The notes under the pieces were generated by a model. The model did no database searches. It was not told the DNA's origin and saw nothing but the letters and a program-made list of their open reading frames with translations. A program made the position numbers and the translations under genes. From positions 1 to 41,036 of IMG/VR virus record IMGVR_UViG_3300046167_000725: a stretch of 41,036 bases of DNA. One strand, written 5' to 3'. This document shows, piece after piece, positions 4,830 through 13,609 of the stretch. This stretch comes from a virus. How positions within the stretch are numbered: position 1 is the stretch's first letter; each line of letters opens with the position of its first letter.

Positions 4830-6064
4830 ATCTGAAATTGCTTCCTTGGCAGGAAGAAGTGATGGCGAGTAAAGCTCGCTTTAAGTGCATAGCGGCTGGC
4901 AGACGTACCGGAAAGTCCTATCTGGCGGCAATATCCCTGATCCTTAACGCCCTAGACGCCAAAGAGGGAAAGGTCTTCTACGTCAGTCCAACACAAGGGC
5001 AGAGTAGAGATGTCATGTGGCACTCTATCTTTGACATAGCTGGGGACATCATAGAAAGATCCCATGTTAATAACCTTGAAATCACCCTAGCTGGCGGGAA
5101 CACCATTTTCCTAAAGGGGGCTGATAGACCAGATACATTAAGAGGGGTATCTCTTAAACACTTGGTCTTGGATGAATATGCCTTTATGAAGCCAGATGTC
5201 TGGGAGGCCATCCTAAGACCTGCACTGGCTGATAGGAAAGGTTCCATGATGGCTATAGGAACCCCAGAAGGCCGTAACCACTTCTATGAGCTATTTACTG
5301 GTGCTGACGAGTGGCCTGATTGGGATAACTTCCACTACACCTCTTTTGATAACCCATTAGTAGATCCAGCAGAAATAGAACATGCTAGACAAACCCTACC
5401 CGCCTTTGCCTTCCAACAGGAATTCATGGCTAGCTTTGATGCCAGAACATCAGGCAACTTCAATCCTGACAACTTTGATTACTACGATAAGAAGCCCCCA
5501 GAAGGTCAACACTATATAGCGGTGGATCTGGCCGGTTTTAAGATGCAGGGTCAAAGAAGGGCCAAGAAAAGAGATAACTCCGCTATCGCCTGCGTCAATG
5601 TTTGTAATGATGGTAACTGGTATGTAGAAGAAATCATCTATGGACAGTGGAGCCTTGAGGAGACCGTACAACGCATTTTCAGCGCCGTTGAGAAGTACCG
5701 CCCCTATCGCATAGGGATAGAGAGAGGCATTGCTCAGCAGGCCGTTATGAGTCCCCTACAGGATGTGATGAGAAGAACCTCAAGAATGTTCCATGTGGAA
5801 CTGTTGACTCATGGCAATAAAAACAAAGAGAATAGGATACTGTGGGCATTGGCTGGACGCTTTGAAAATGGTTTAATCCATTTAAAGAAGGCTGATTGGA
5901 ATGATGCCTTTGTGGATGAGGCCGCTAATTTCCCTAGCACCTTAGTCCATGATGATCTATTAGATGCGCTGTCTTATATCGATCAGATAGCACAGGTGGC
6001 TTACTTGGATGGTATTGAGTTAGCTGACGAATGGGAACCGCTAGAAGATGCAGTAGGATTCTAA
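4817..6064 (+). CDS. terL: Terminase large subunit (packaging ATPase and nuclease)
   Basis: 415 aa, full length for the family. ATPase: Walker A GRRTGKS (28-34), Walker B LVLDE (116-120), coupling motif AIGTPEG (146-152). RNase H-like nuclease: D237 in YIAVDLAG, E302 in RIGIERG, and the D379, D380, D383 cluster in VHDDLLDALSYI. The protein pumps DNA into the prohead through the portal and cuts the concatemer. Start overlaps the HNH gene; the portal gene follows after two small genes. Confidence 0.95.
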   Translation: MATLDLKLLPWQEEVMASKARFKCIAAGRRTGKSYLAAISLILNALDAKEGKVFYVSPTQGQSRDVMWHSIFDIAGDIIERSHVNNLEITLAGGNTIFLKGADRPDTLRGVSLKHLVLDEYAFMKPDVWEAILRPALADRKGSMMAIGTPEGRNHFYELFTGADEWPDWDNFHYTSFDNPLVDPAEIEHARQTLPAFAFQQEFMASFDARTSGNFNPDNFDYYDKKPPEGQHYIAVDLAGFKMQGQRRAKKRDNSAIACVNVCNDGNWYVEEIIYGQWSLEETVQRIFSAVEKYRPYRIGIERGIAQQAVMSPLQDVMRRTSRMFHVELLTHGNKNKENRILWALAGRFENGLIHLKKADWNDAFVDEAANFPSTLVHDDLLDALSYIDQIAQVAYLDGIELADEWEPLEDAVGF

Positions 6065-6065
6065 T

Positions 6066-6200
6066 ATGCCAAAATATTATCTCAAAGACAGCCCTAAAAA
6101 AAAGGCAAAGACATCTTCCAAGGTAAAAATGCGCCCTAAACCGCCGGGACAAGGGCCGGGTGGCTATGACTATAGCATTGAGAATTCCCTATACTCCTGA
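6066..6200 (+). CDS. Small basic protein, 44 aa
   Basis: Starts MPKYYLKDSPKKKAKTSSKV two bases after the terL stop. Lysine-rich first half, then a PPGQGPGG stretch and a short acidic-aromatic tail. No ribosome-binding site is clear, so it would rely on coupling to terL. It overlaps the next frame (6166) by 35 nt. Function unknown; a structural or DNA-binding role is possible but not shown. Confidence 0.5.
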   Translation: MPKYYLKDSPKKKAKTSSKVKMRPKPPGQGPGGYDYSIENSLYS

Positions 6201-6285
6201 AAGCAAGGGTGGGTTTGTACAGAAGCCTAAGCCCAAGCCGAAAAAGAAAAAGCCCAGCAAAACCTACCACTACGAGTATAAGTAA
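6166..6285 (+). CDS. Small lysine/proline-rich protein, 39 aa
   Basis: Starts MTIALRIPYTPES and contains a KPKPKPKKKKPSK tract before an aromatic end (YHYEYK). GGGTGG lies upstream of the start. Its stop overlaps the portal start (TAATG). Both this and the previous frame end in a Lys-Pro-rich/tyrosine pattern, so they may be one gene split by an indel, or two overlapping genes. No family recognised. Confidence 0.45.
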   Translation: MTIALRIPYTPESKGGFVQKPKPKPKKKKPSKTYHYEYK

Positions 6286-8414
6286 TGGCTGACTTAGAGC
6301 ATATCGGAATAGATCATGGGCTTTGTGAGTGGGTTGAAGAGCTTACTCAAGAGTGGCGAGACCACTATGAGTCTAACTATGAAGCTAAGCAGGATGAGTA
6401 TTACAGACTCTGGCGTGGGATTTGGGCTGAAGATGACAAAACCCGCCAATCAGAGCGTTCTAAGATCATTGCTCCCGCCTTACAGCAGGCAGTTGAAAGT
6501 GCTGTAGCGGAAATAGAGACAGCTTCATTCAGTCAATCCTTTTTCTTTGACATTGATGACGCTAAAAAGACTCCACCCCCGCCCCCTCAAGGTCAACCTC
6601 CTCAGATGATGCCCCCCGAGGCCATGCAGGGGATGGGTGGTGGTCAACAAATGCCCCAAATGCCACCTCAAATGGCTCAAGGCCCACAAAATCAGCCAAC
6701 AATGGAAGAATCTTTGGCTGTCAGAGACCAATTACACAAGGATATAGAGCGCGCTAACTACCGAGCGGCTATTGGGGAGATATTAATCAATGCCGCAGTG
6801 TATGGTACGGGCATTGGTGAGATTTCTATAGAAGATTCTAAGGAATATGTGCCAAGTACCCAGCCATTAGACGGTATGCCGGTAGAGGCAAGCCTTGTTG
6901 AGTATGGTGTAGAGACAAAAAACAGGCCATTGGTCAAGCTGACCCCTATACAGCCTAAAAACTTCCTCATTGACCCCAATGCCACCTGTGTAAGCAGTGC
7001 TATGGGTGTTTGTATTGAAGAGTTTGTTGGAATACACACGGTTGAACAGCTACAAGAGTCTGGTGTGTACCGTGATATAGACGTTACAGAAGACCCTAGT
7101 GACCCAGACATTGATGCTGACTCAGAATTAACCAATCAGCCTGTTAGAAAGGTAAGGGTTAAGCGGTATTACGGGTTAGTGCCTACTAACTTATTAAAGG
7201 AAGAGGGCGTTGACTCTGAATTGCTAGAAGATGGCAAGTACACAGAGGCAGTGGTTGTTGTTGCTAACGGGGAGATCCTCAAAGCACAGGCCAATCCCTA
7301 TATGTGCCAAGATCGGCCTATTGCGGCCTTCCCTTGGGACGTAGTACCTAGTCGGTTCTGGGGTCGTGGTGTCTGTGAGAAGGGTTACATGTCTCAGAAG
7401 GCATTAGACGCCGAAATGAGAGCAAGGATTGATGCACTAGCACTAACTACCCACCCAATGATGGCGGTAGACGCTACCCGAATCCCAAGAGGGGATAAAT
7501 TCGAGGTTCGTCCCGGCAAGATGATCCTAACTAACGGCGCACCACAAGAGTCAATCATGCCGTTTAAGTTTGGGCAGGTAGATCAGATCAGTTTCAGCCA
7601 AGCTCAGAACCTACAGATGATGGTACAGCAGGCTACAGGCTCACAGGACGCCGCTGAGATGGCGAAAGGACCATCAAGCGACACAACGTCCGCTGGTATT
7701 TCAATGAGCATGGGCGCGGTTATGAAGCGTCAGAGAAGGACACTGGTCAACTTTCAAGAGTCCTTCTTCAAGCCATTAATCAAGAAGACTGCTTGGCGTT
7801 ACATGCAGTTTGATCCAGAGAAGTATCCATCAAAGGATTATCACTTCTCAGTTATATCTAGCTTGGGTGTTATTGCTAGGGAGTATGAGGTTCAGCAGTT
7901 AGCCCAAATCTTACAGGTGGTGCCACCACAGTCTCCTATTCATGGAGCTATGGTTAAGGCCATCATTGAACACATGAATGTCACCAGCAAAGAGAAACTG
8001 CTGGAAGTTGTAGATCAGGCTGGTCAGCCCAACCCCCAAGCAGAGCAAATGCAACAGCAACAGATGCAAGCGCAGATGCAATTACAGCAAGCCCAGACTG
8101 CTGTACTCATGGCGCAAGCCAAAGAAGCTGAAGCACGGGCGGCTAAGTACATGGTTGAGATGGATGTCATGCCTAAAGAAATGGCATTGAAGTACTCTGA
8201 CATGGACAAAGACGGCAAGGTTGATGATGACTTTGAGAAGAAGATTCAGCTAGCCAACATGCTGATGCAAGAAGACAAATGGCAAGTCGAGAAAGAAGAG
8301 CGTCAGCAGAACATGCAGAACAAGATGGGCGAGCAGGAAATGCTCCAACAGATGCTACAGCCACAACAACCTCAACAGATGCCACCGATGGCTGAGGAAC
8401 AACCTCTGCAATGA
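6285..8414 (+). CDS. Portal protein
   Basis: 709 aa. The N-terminal part (about 1-90: WVEELTQEWRDHYES, then SKIIAPALQQAVESAVAE) and the central WGRGVCEKGYMSQKALDAEM and MAKGPSSDTTSAGIS segments fit podovirus portal proteins. It forms the dodecameric channel at the head vertex. Two low-complexity insertions are odd: a Pro/Gln/Met-rich loop (about 100-145) and a Gln/Met-rich C terminus (about 585-709) with a long helix between. Follows terL and precedes the fibre and scaffold genes, the standard order. The stop overlaps the next start as ATGA. Confidence 0.85.
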   Translation: MADLEHIGIDHGLCEWVEELTQEWRDHYESNYEAKQDEYYRLWRGIWAEDDKTRQSERSKIIAPALQQAVESAVAEIETASFSQSFFFDIDDAKKTPPPPPQGQPPQMMPPEAMQGMGGGQQMPQMPPQMAQGPQNQPTMEESLAVRDQLHKDIERANYRAAIGEILINAAVYGTGIGEISIEDSKEYVPSTQPLDGMPVEASLVEYGVETKNRPLVKLTPIQPKNFLIDPNATCVSSAMGVCIEEFVGIHTVEQLQESGVYRDIDVTEDPSDPDIDADSELTNQPVRKVRVKRYYGLVPTNLLKEEGVDSELLEDGKYTEAVVVVANGEILKAQANPYMCQDRPIAAFPWDVVPSRFWGRGVCEKGYMSQKALDAEMRARIDALALTTHPMMAVDATRIPRGDKFEVRPGKMILTNGAPQESIMPFKFGQVDQISFSQAQNLQMMVQQATGSQDAAEMAKGPSSDTTSAGISMSMGAVMKRQRRTLVNFQESFFKPLIKKTAWRYMQFDPEKYPSKDYHFSVISSLGVIAREYEVQQLAQILQVVPPQSPIHGAMVKAIIEHMNVTSKEKLLEVVDQAGQPNPQAEQMQQQQMQAQMQLQQAQTAVLMAQAKEAEARAAKYMVEMDVMPKEMALKYSDMDKDGKVDDDFEKKIQLANMLMQEDKWQVEKEERQQNMQNKMGEQEMLQQMLQPQQPQQMPPMAEEQPLQ

Positions 8415-10081
8415 GTACTGACGCTATTAGCTTAGTCACGATCATTGCGTTAATTCGCAAGGAGATTGCTGAGTCTCGCGTTGAGGGTAAGGCAGGCAAG
8501 GATGGTAAGCAGGGTGGTACAGGTGAGCGCGGTGCAAAAGGTGACACCGGCCCACAAGGTAAGGCTGGCCCTAAAGGTGGTGACGGCAAGCAGGGTAAAG
8601 CTGGTAAAGATGGCAAGGACGGCAAGGACGGTAAGGATGCTGAAGAAGCTGTAGGCATTGCTAACATTGAGCAGGATGTTGATAACGCCATTGTCGTGAC
8701 CATGACTGATGGCACGACCTACACCATTGAAATGCCTTTAGGCCAGAACACAGAGGTTCACTACAAGGTAAGTGGTGGTGGCAGTGGTGGTGGATCAGGC
8801 ACTGTAGACTTATCTGGTTATGTAGAAAAGCCCACCAGCAACACAGCTTGGATGGTGTACAAGAAGGGCGCGCCAAACAAAGGCTGGTCACCTGTTACCA
8901 CTGACCTAGTAGCTACTAACTCCGATGTTGTGTTTAGAGATTCTAAGGGGCGATTTAAGTCCACCAATAATGTTCCTGAGCTTAACAATCAGCTTGAGGT
9001 AAACCGCTGGTTCCTTGAGCAGATTGAAGGCATTGAAGAGTTAGAAACTACGCAAGAGGCCATCATTGATCAGATTGACAAAAGCCTTGATGACCAAGCA
9101 AAGATTGTTGCCAAGGTAGAAGAGCTTTCTGTCACTAAGGGCGCAGTGGCCCGATACACGGTCAAGGGCATACAGGTTAATGTAGCCACTAGAAATGGTG
9201 AGCTATATGTCGACAGTCCTAATGCGGCAGATGTTACCTTCATTAGCTTTGCGCCATTTGACTCAAGCGGACAGGCCACTAAGCCTGCAAACCCTGATGA
9301 CATAGTTGAGTTCGTCGAAGCGGTTGGCTCTAGGAATGCTGGTGAGATTACTCGGTACAAGGTAGTCAGCGGAGATTATAACGCGCTGGCAGTTGAGTAT
9401 TTGTCAGGCACTAACAACTTTGAGGTGGATGAGGCTGAAGAAGTTTATGTCTACCCACAGAATGAGGCAGGCGTCAGCCAAGAGTATGTAGACCAAGGGC
9501 TTTTATCTAAGCTAGATAACTCAGGAGCTAACCAGCTACCTGATGACACTGATTGGAAGATTAGGCAACACACCTCAGAAGGCAAGAACAAGACACTGAT
9601 ACACGGCGTTGGTGGTCGGCTTGGCGTTTATAACTTAAAGGAGCCTACCGAGTCACATCATGCGGCCACTAAGAGCTATGTAGATTCTAGGTCTAATGCT
9701 GGCGATGGTGTCTCTGCCTCTAGACCACCCGGCCTCAAGTTCATGTGCAGTATCGTTAACTTACCGAATGGGTATTTCCAGTGGTGGGTAAAGGAAAGCA
9801 CGGGTAATCAGCACCTAGAGCTTGCCACTACAGATAGAGATGGCATTGCTTGGGGAACTAATACGCCGCGTGAAGACGTTCGCTATAGCGATAACGTACC
9901 CTTCACTATCTGGGAAGTATCAGGTGGTGGGTGGAAGATGAAAGTAACAGGCACTATCAGCAGGATTGATTTCCATCCTGACCACGCTCTTTGCTATGTC
10001 TCCAGCAAGACTGCCCTGAATGGAGGCAACTTTGCTAATGGGTCTGGGCCTTACTACATAACCATCTCAGGAATTTTTTGA
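8411..10081 (+). CDS. Collagen-like fibre protein
   Basis: 556 aa. An N-terminal hydrophobic helix (about 5-20) is followed by 17 Gly-X-Y triplets (26-76, Lys/Asp-rich), a beta region, a GGGSGGGSG linker (about 120-130), and a long C-terminal part with a coiled-coil-like stretch (about 205-245: EELETTQEAIIDQIDKSLDD) and a beta-rich end. Such trimeric collagen-like proteins decorate phage heads or form fibres. Its place between portal and scaffold, not with the other fibre-like genes, leaves head fibre and tail fibre both possible. ATGA overlap with the portal gene. Confidence 0.75.
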   Translation: MSTDAISLVTIIALIRKEIAESRVEGKAGKDGKQGGTGERGAKGDTGPQGKAGPKGGDGKQGKAGKDGKDGKDGKDAEEAVGIANIEQDVDNAIVVTMTDGTTYTIEMPLGQNTEVHYKVSGGGSGGGSGTVDLSGYVEKPTSNTAWMVYKKGAPNKGWSPVTTDLVATNSDVVFRDSKGRFKSTNNVPELNNQLEVNRWFLEQIEGIEELETTQEAIIDQIDKSLDDQAKIVAKVEELSVTKGAVARYTVKGIQVNVATRNGELYVDSPNAADVTFISFAPFDSSGQATKPANPDDIVEFVEAVGSRNAGEITRYKVVSGDYNALAVEYLSGTNNFEVDEAEEVYVYPQNEAGVSQEYVDQGLLSKLDNSGANQLPDDTDWKIRQHTSEGKNKTLIHGVGGRLGVYNLKEPTESHHAATKSYVDSRSNAGDGVSASRPPGLKFMCSIVNLPNGYFQWWVKESTGNQHLELATTDRDGIAWGTNTPREDVRYSDNVPFTIWEVSGGGWKMKVTGTISRIDFHPDHALCYVSSKTALNGGNFANGSGPYYITISGIF

Positions 10082-10102
10082 TGAAGCTGGAGGCTTTGTG
10101 AG

Positions 10103-10327
10103 TTGGCAACAGACCCTATACAGATTGGGGGCATCACTTGGCCCAACCAATTCCAGAAACCTACAGGCATTGTTGCAGGCGCGGCCAATCCAGCTATGGA
10201 CCCGCAGAACCTTAACAACAGCCAGATCCCTGCTGACTCATCAAAGATCCCCTATGCCGCCAAAGGCATTGACACAGTACCTAGCACTGATTCAACCAAG
10301 GGGCGCGTCATTGACGTGCGAGTGTGA
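10103..10327 (+). CDS. Hypothetical virion-region protein, 74 aa
   Basis: TTG start with GGAGG 9 nt upstream. Begins MATDPIQIGGITWPNQFQKP and is rich in P, N and T with no clear helix or membrane span. The overlapping frame from the GTG at 10098 has unlikely composition and was set aside. Lies between fibre and scaffold genes, so a minor structural role is likely. No family recognised. Confidence 0.65.
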   Translation: MATDPIQIGGITWPNQFQKPTGIVAGAANPAMDPQNLNNSQIPADSSKIPYAAKGIDTVPSTDSTKGRVIDVRV

Positions 10328-10330
10328 GAT

Positions 10331-10501
10331 ATGAAGCCAGTAGATCAGAACACATTTGATGAACTCCGCTCTAATGCTGAGCGTTTGTTTACAGAGATGA
10401 AGGTGAGGCTAGACAAGGCTGATCAGAAGCTACTGAAGACAGAGAAGAAGCTGAAGGAGCTAGAGAAGTTTATAGCTTCACTGGCAGAGGAGGCCGCTTG
10501 A
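10331..10501 (+). CDS. Small coiled-coil protein, 56 aa
   Basis: Starts MKPVDQNTFDELRSN; residues 15-50 form one charged helix with heptad-like leucines (DKADQKLLKTEKKLKELEKF). Lies three bases after the previous stop, and its end overlaps the next start by 4 nt (TTGA). Possibly a chaperone or assembly helper for the adjacent head genes. No family recognised. Confidence 0.6.
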   Translation: MKPVDQNTFDELRSNAERLFTEMKVRLDKADQKLLKTEKKLKELEKFIASLAEEAA

Positions 10502-10734
10502 TTTCAGAAAGAGAAGAAGAGCAGGCAAGAGATCTATTCAATATGCCGGGTTGGAAGAACTTGGTAGATGAGTGGGAAGAGCAGATACAGATGTGTAATC
10601 TGGATTCATGCAACACCCTTGAAGATCTGCACTTTCAAAAGGGTAGGTTAGCTGTCCTTAGAATGATGCTGAACTTTGAAAACTATATTAAGAATATTAC
10701 GGAAGATGACGATGAAGATCCCACCTTCCAATAA
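10498..10734 (+). CDS. Hypothetical acidic protein, 78 aa
   Basis: TTG start with AGGAGG 5 nt upstream. Opens MISEREEEQARDLFNMPGWK and ends in a run of D and E; mainly helical, with two cysteines in the middle (MCNLDSCN). Similar short acidic helical proteins often sit between portal and scaffold genes in marine podoviruses. No specific function can be given. Confidence 0.65.
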   Translation: MISEREEEQARDLFNMPGWKNLVDEWEEQIQMCNLDSCNTLEDLHFQKGRLAVLRMMLNFENYIKNITEDDDEDPTFQ

Positions 10735-10760
10735 GAACTCGCCTCATCCGGGGGCGATAG

Positions 10761-10787
10761 CAGGGGAACCTTATGGAAAACCCCCTG
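10761..10787 (+). promoter_or_regulatory. Hairpin before the scaffold gene
   Basis: CAGGGG (10761-10766) pairs with CCCCTG (10782-10787), followed by TTCAATTTT, inside a 92-nt gap, the longest in the early part of the late block. It could be a weak terminator or an RNA-processing site that separates packaging genes from the highly expressed head genes. Confidence 0.4.
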
Positions 10788-10826
10788 TTCAATTTTCCGA
10801 CAACCCTTTAAAGGAACGGAGATAGC

Positions 10827-11645
10827 ATGGCAGAACTACTTGACGTTGAGCAACAGCCAGAAATGGAACTTGAAGAAGGCGAAACTCTTGGCAATTTAGA
10901 GGAGGAGAACCCCTCAGATTATGAGTCTGTAGAGGAACCACCTGAACAGCAAGAAGAGCCTGAGCAAGATAACCCAGATAGGTTTAGTGGTAAGTCACAT
11001 GATGAACTATTGGAGATGGTGCGCGAGCAGGATCGACGAATAGGCCAACAAGGAAACGAGTTAGGCAACATGAGACAAACCTTTGAAGCTATGGCTAGAA
11101 CTCAGTCTGTTCCAGAGCAACCGGAACCAGAGCCAGTTGAAGAAGCAGACTTTTTTGTTGATCCTCAGAGAGCAGTAGATCAGAGAATTGACAATCATCC
11201 TGCTTTGAAGCAAGCCAGAGAGACAGCTCAGAAACTGAACTATGCTCAAGGCTTGGCTACTCTGCAACAACGGCATCCTGATGTAAAAGAAGTATTACAA
11301 AGCCCAGAGTTTGGTCAATGGGTTCAAGGTAATGCGGCGCGTGTACGGAGGTTTCAGTACGCGGATCAGTCAGGTGATGTTGATGAAGCTGATGATCTTA
11401 TTTCAACCTTCAAACAGTTGAATAAGTCAGTAGCTACCGCGAAAGCGGCAGAGAAGACTGCTCAGAAGAAAGCCGTAAGAGCCGCCGCAGTTGGTGGCCC
11501 TCGCGGTAATGCAGACGCGGCATCGTCAAAGCGGGTTTACCGCCGTGCCGACATTCGACAACTAATGCAGTCAGACCCCGACCGCTATGAAGCCCTCCAA
11601 CCGGAGATCATGGCGGCTTACGCAGAGGGGAGAGTGCGAGATTAA
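10827..11645 (+). CDS. Capsid scaffold protein
   Basis: 272 aa, directly before the capsid gene. The first 60 residues are extremely acidic (runs of E, Q and P), then DRFSGKSHDELLEMVREQDR starts a charged helical middle with Q-rich segments, and the C terminus is basic (KRVYRRADIRQLM), the usual contact to coat protein. This acidic-to-basic, helical design and gene order are typical for scaffold proteins that shape the prohead and are later lost. GGAACGGAGA precedes the start. Confidence 0.8.
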   Translation: MAELLDVEQQPEMELEEGETLGNLEEENPSDYESVEEPPEQQEEPEQDNPDRFSGKSHDELLEMVREQDRRIGQQGNELGNMRQTFEAMARTQSVPEQPEPEPVEEADFFVDPQRAVDQRIDNHPALKQARETAQKLNYAQGLATLQQRHPDVKEVLQSPEFGQWVQGNAARVRRFQYADQSGDVDEADDLISTFKQLNKSVATAKAAEKTAQKKAVRAAAVGGPRGNADAASSKRVYRRADIRQLMQSDPDRYEALQPEIMAAYAEGRVRD

Positions 11646-11664
11646 TCCTTAAAGGAGAGTCATA

Positions 11665-12558
11665 ATGGCTTTAGATGGAACATACGCTACTGGTTCAAGC
11701 GTTAATAACACGAACCACGCAACATTCATTCCTAAGTTATGGAGTGATGAGATCATTGCTGAGTACGAGAAGTCCTTGGTAATGAAGCCACTCGTTAAGT
11801 CGCTGAAGATGGCTGGCAAGAAGGGAGATACCATCAATATCCCCATGCCACTGCGCGGATCGGCTAATCAGAAGGTAACAGAGACTCAGGTAACACTGGT
11901 TGCTGACACTTCTGGTAACAAGGCGATCGTTGTAGATCAGCATTGGGAGTACAGCCGCTTGATTGAGGACATTACCTCAGTGCAGGCACTGGCTTCTATG
12001 CGTAAGTTCTACACGCAGGACGCTGGCTACGCATTAGCAAGCAAGGTTGATGCTGATCTTGTTGCTACTGCCATTGCTAACTTTGACACTGTAGGCATGT
12101 CATCAGATACAGGGCTTGTTGACCCTGCTGTTGCTGGCTCTGCTGGTGACTTTAGTGATGCGGCCTTCCGAGATGCTATTCAAATCTTGGATGATGCAGA
12201 TGTACCAATGGATAACCGTAAGTTAGTTATCCCACCAGCCGCCCGTAACCACATCATGGGCATTGATCGCTATGTATCTAGTGACTTTGTTAATGGTAAG
12301 GGCGTAGTTAACGGCAAGATCGGTGAGCTATACGGCATCAATGTATATGTTTCTACCAACCTGCCTGCTAACGCTGACGGTGAGAAGCCTTGCTTGTTGT
12401 TCCACACAGATGCTTTGGTAATTGCTGAGCAGATGGCTGTGCGAACACAGACCCAATACAAGCAAGAATACCTTGCAGACTTGATGACTGCTGATACCCT
12501 GTACGGTGAAGACGTATACCGTCCAGAGTCAGGTGTAGTTATCTACGTTGCTGGTTAA
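11665..12558 (+). CDS. Major capsid protein
   Basis: 297 aa. Resembles HK97-fold coat proteins of marine podoviruses: N-terminal SLVMKPLVKSLKMAGKKGDT, the strand INIPMPLRG, the long helix region HWEYSRLIEDITSVQALASM, RNHIMGIDRYVSSDF in the A-domain-like part, and a late DTLYGEDVYRPESGVV end. A strong AAAGGAGAG site precedes it, and a hairpin follows, both suited to high expression. It builds the icosahedral shell with the scaffold encoded upstream. Confidence 0.9.
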   Translation: MALDGTYATGSSVNNTNHATFIPKLWSDEIIAEYEKSLVMKPLVKSLKMAGKKGDTINIPMPLRGSANQKVTETQVTLVADTSGNKAIVVDQHWEYSRLIEDITSVQALASMRKFYTQDAGYALASKVDADLVATAIANFDTVGMSSDTGLVDPAVAGSAGDFSDAAFRDAIQILDDADVPMDNRKLVIPPAARNHIMGIDRYVSSDFVNGKGVVNGKIGELYGINVYVSTNLPANADGEKPCLLFHTDALVIAEQMAVRTQTQYKQEYLADLMTADTLYGEDVYRPESGVVIYVAG

Positions 12559-12567
12559 GTAAGTACC

Positions 12568-12592
12568 GCTCCCCTTCGGGGGAGCATTTATT
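12568..12592 (+). terminator. Hairpin after the capsid gene, UUCG loop
   Basis: GCTCCCC (12568-12574), TTCG loop, GGGGAGC (12579-12585), then ATTTATTA. Very stable stem with a weak T-rich tail. Probably a partial terminator or 3' stabiliser giving more capsid mRNA than downstream tail mRNA. Confidence 0.7.
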
Positions 12593-12604
12593 AAGGATTC
12601 TGAT

Positions 12605-13096
12605 ATGGCAAATTACACTCCTATACATGATTTTAGATCAAAGGACACTGCACCTGCTGGTTCGCAAGAGCGGCTAATAGTGGGTGGGCAATTGTCTGAT
12701 GAGTTTGAGGCTATATCAGAGCATTTAAGCAAGCGAGTTGTAGCAAGTCTCAAATGGAATGGAGAAGAAGAGAAGTACGGCCAGAACATTGGTGATGTTT
12801 ATAACATGCAAGGGTCTTTTGATGATGGTCAGGACATGACATCAGGCTGGGGCATGTGCAGAGTTTATTTTGAGAACCTTATTCCAGAGTTTGATCTGCA
12901 TTACGCAGTTCTCATTCAGCCTTACGCCACTCCGCAAGTGAATTCCCATGTTATAGCAACGGTTAACTGGCAGGCGGCTAACTTTGTTCAGTGGGCATGG
13001 GGATACTTAGTTAATGGTGGCGAGAAGTTTCAAAAACCACCTGCTCCACCAGCTTTCTCTTTGCTTATTGTTGATGCTTATCAAGGAGAAACTTGA
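12605..13096 (+). CDS. Virion-associated protein, 163 aa, with a shared N-terminal module
   Basis: Begins MANYTPIHDFRSKDTAPAGS. Residues 1-45 match the opening of the next gene's product (Y-x-P-x-H, then R-x-KD, a G-x-L-x-D-x-F-EAI core), suggesting a common virion-attachment domain. The rest (about 46-163) is a separate beta-rich domain with many aromatic residues, ending in a PPAPPAF segment. The stop overlaps the next start (TGATG). Probably a head-decoration or tail protein; no exact family. Confidence 0.65.
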   Translation: MANYTPIHDFRSKDTAPAGSQERLIVGGQLSDEFEAISEHLSKRVVASLKWNGEEEKYGQNIGDVYNMQGSFDDGQDMTSGWGMCRVYFENLIPEFDLHYAVLIQPYATPQVNSHVIATVNWQAANFVQWAWGYLVNGGEKFQKPPAPPAFSLLIVDAYQGET

Positions 13097-13599
13097 TGGC
13101 TTATGTTCCACAGCATAATTACAGGATAAAGGACGGTCTTGAGACAGGTGATCCAGACAAGGTTATCTATGGCTCAGATCTACAAGATGACTTTGAGGCC
13201 ATTGCCAGAGATCTATCTACTTTAGATACAGATAATGTAGCAGACCAAGCTGACTTAGATAAAGAAATCCAAGACAGGAAGGATGCTGACAGCGCCTTGC
13301 AAGCTCAGATTAATGCTATTGATACTGGCGGTGGTAATGGCGATAACAACGGTGGCGGCGGTTCATCTGATTGGGCTGACATAGAGAATAAGCCTACAGA
13401 ATTCCCACCATCTGCTCACACTCATGAGATTGCAGAGGTCAACGGACTTCAGGACGCGCTAGATAACGCGGGTGGCGTTACTTACACCCTGCCAGTTGTT
13501 TTGCGGTCTGGTGACGCACAGCTTCCCTTAACAGTAGACGGCAAAAAGTTAGCCGTAATGACACGCGGTGGTGAGCTTGAATTGCCACTGGCCGCATAG
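13096..13599 (+). CDS. Tail-fibre-like protein, 167 aa
   Basis: The ATG at 13096 is used rather than the TTG three bases before; AAGGAGAA lies upstream. N-terminal module as in the previous gene (MAYVPQHNYRIKDG, GSDLQDDFEAIARDLS), then a coiled-coil-like stretch (about 50-75), a glycine/asparagine linker, and a DWADIENKPTEFPP-type motif with HTH, widely found in phage fibre proteins. A short C-terminal beta domain ends the protein. Likely a short fibre or adaptor. Confidence 0.7.
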   Translation: MAYVPQHNYRIKDGLETGDPDKVIYGSDLQDDFEAIARDLSTLDTDNVADQADLDKEIQDRKDADSALQAQINAIDTGGGNGDNNGGGGSSDWADIENKPTEFPPSAHTHEIAEVNGLQDALDNAGGVTYTLPVVLRSGDAQLPLTVDGKKLAVMTRGGELELPLAA

Positions 13600-13609
13600 G
13601 AGATAACAC

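Noticed and set aside
13093-13599. TTG start at 13093 for the fibre-like gene
   Set aside because: An ATG one codon later overlaps the previous stop in the usual way and has the better spacing from AAGGAGAA.
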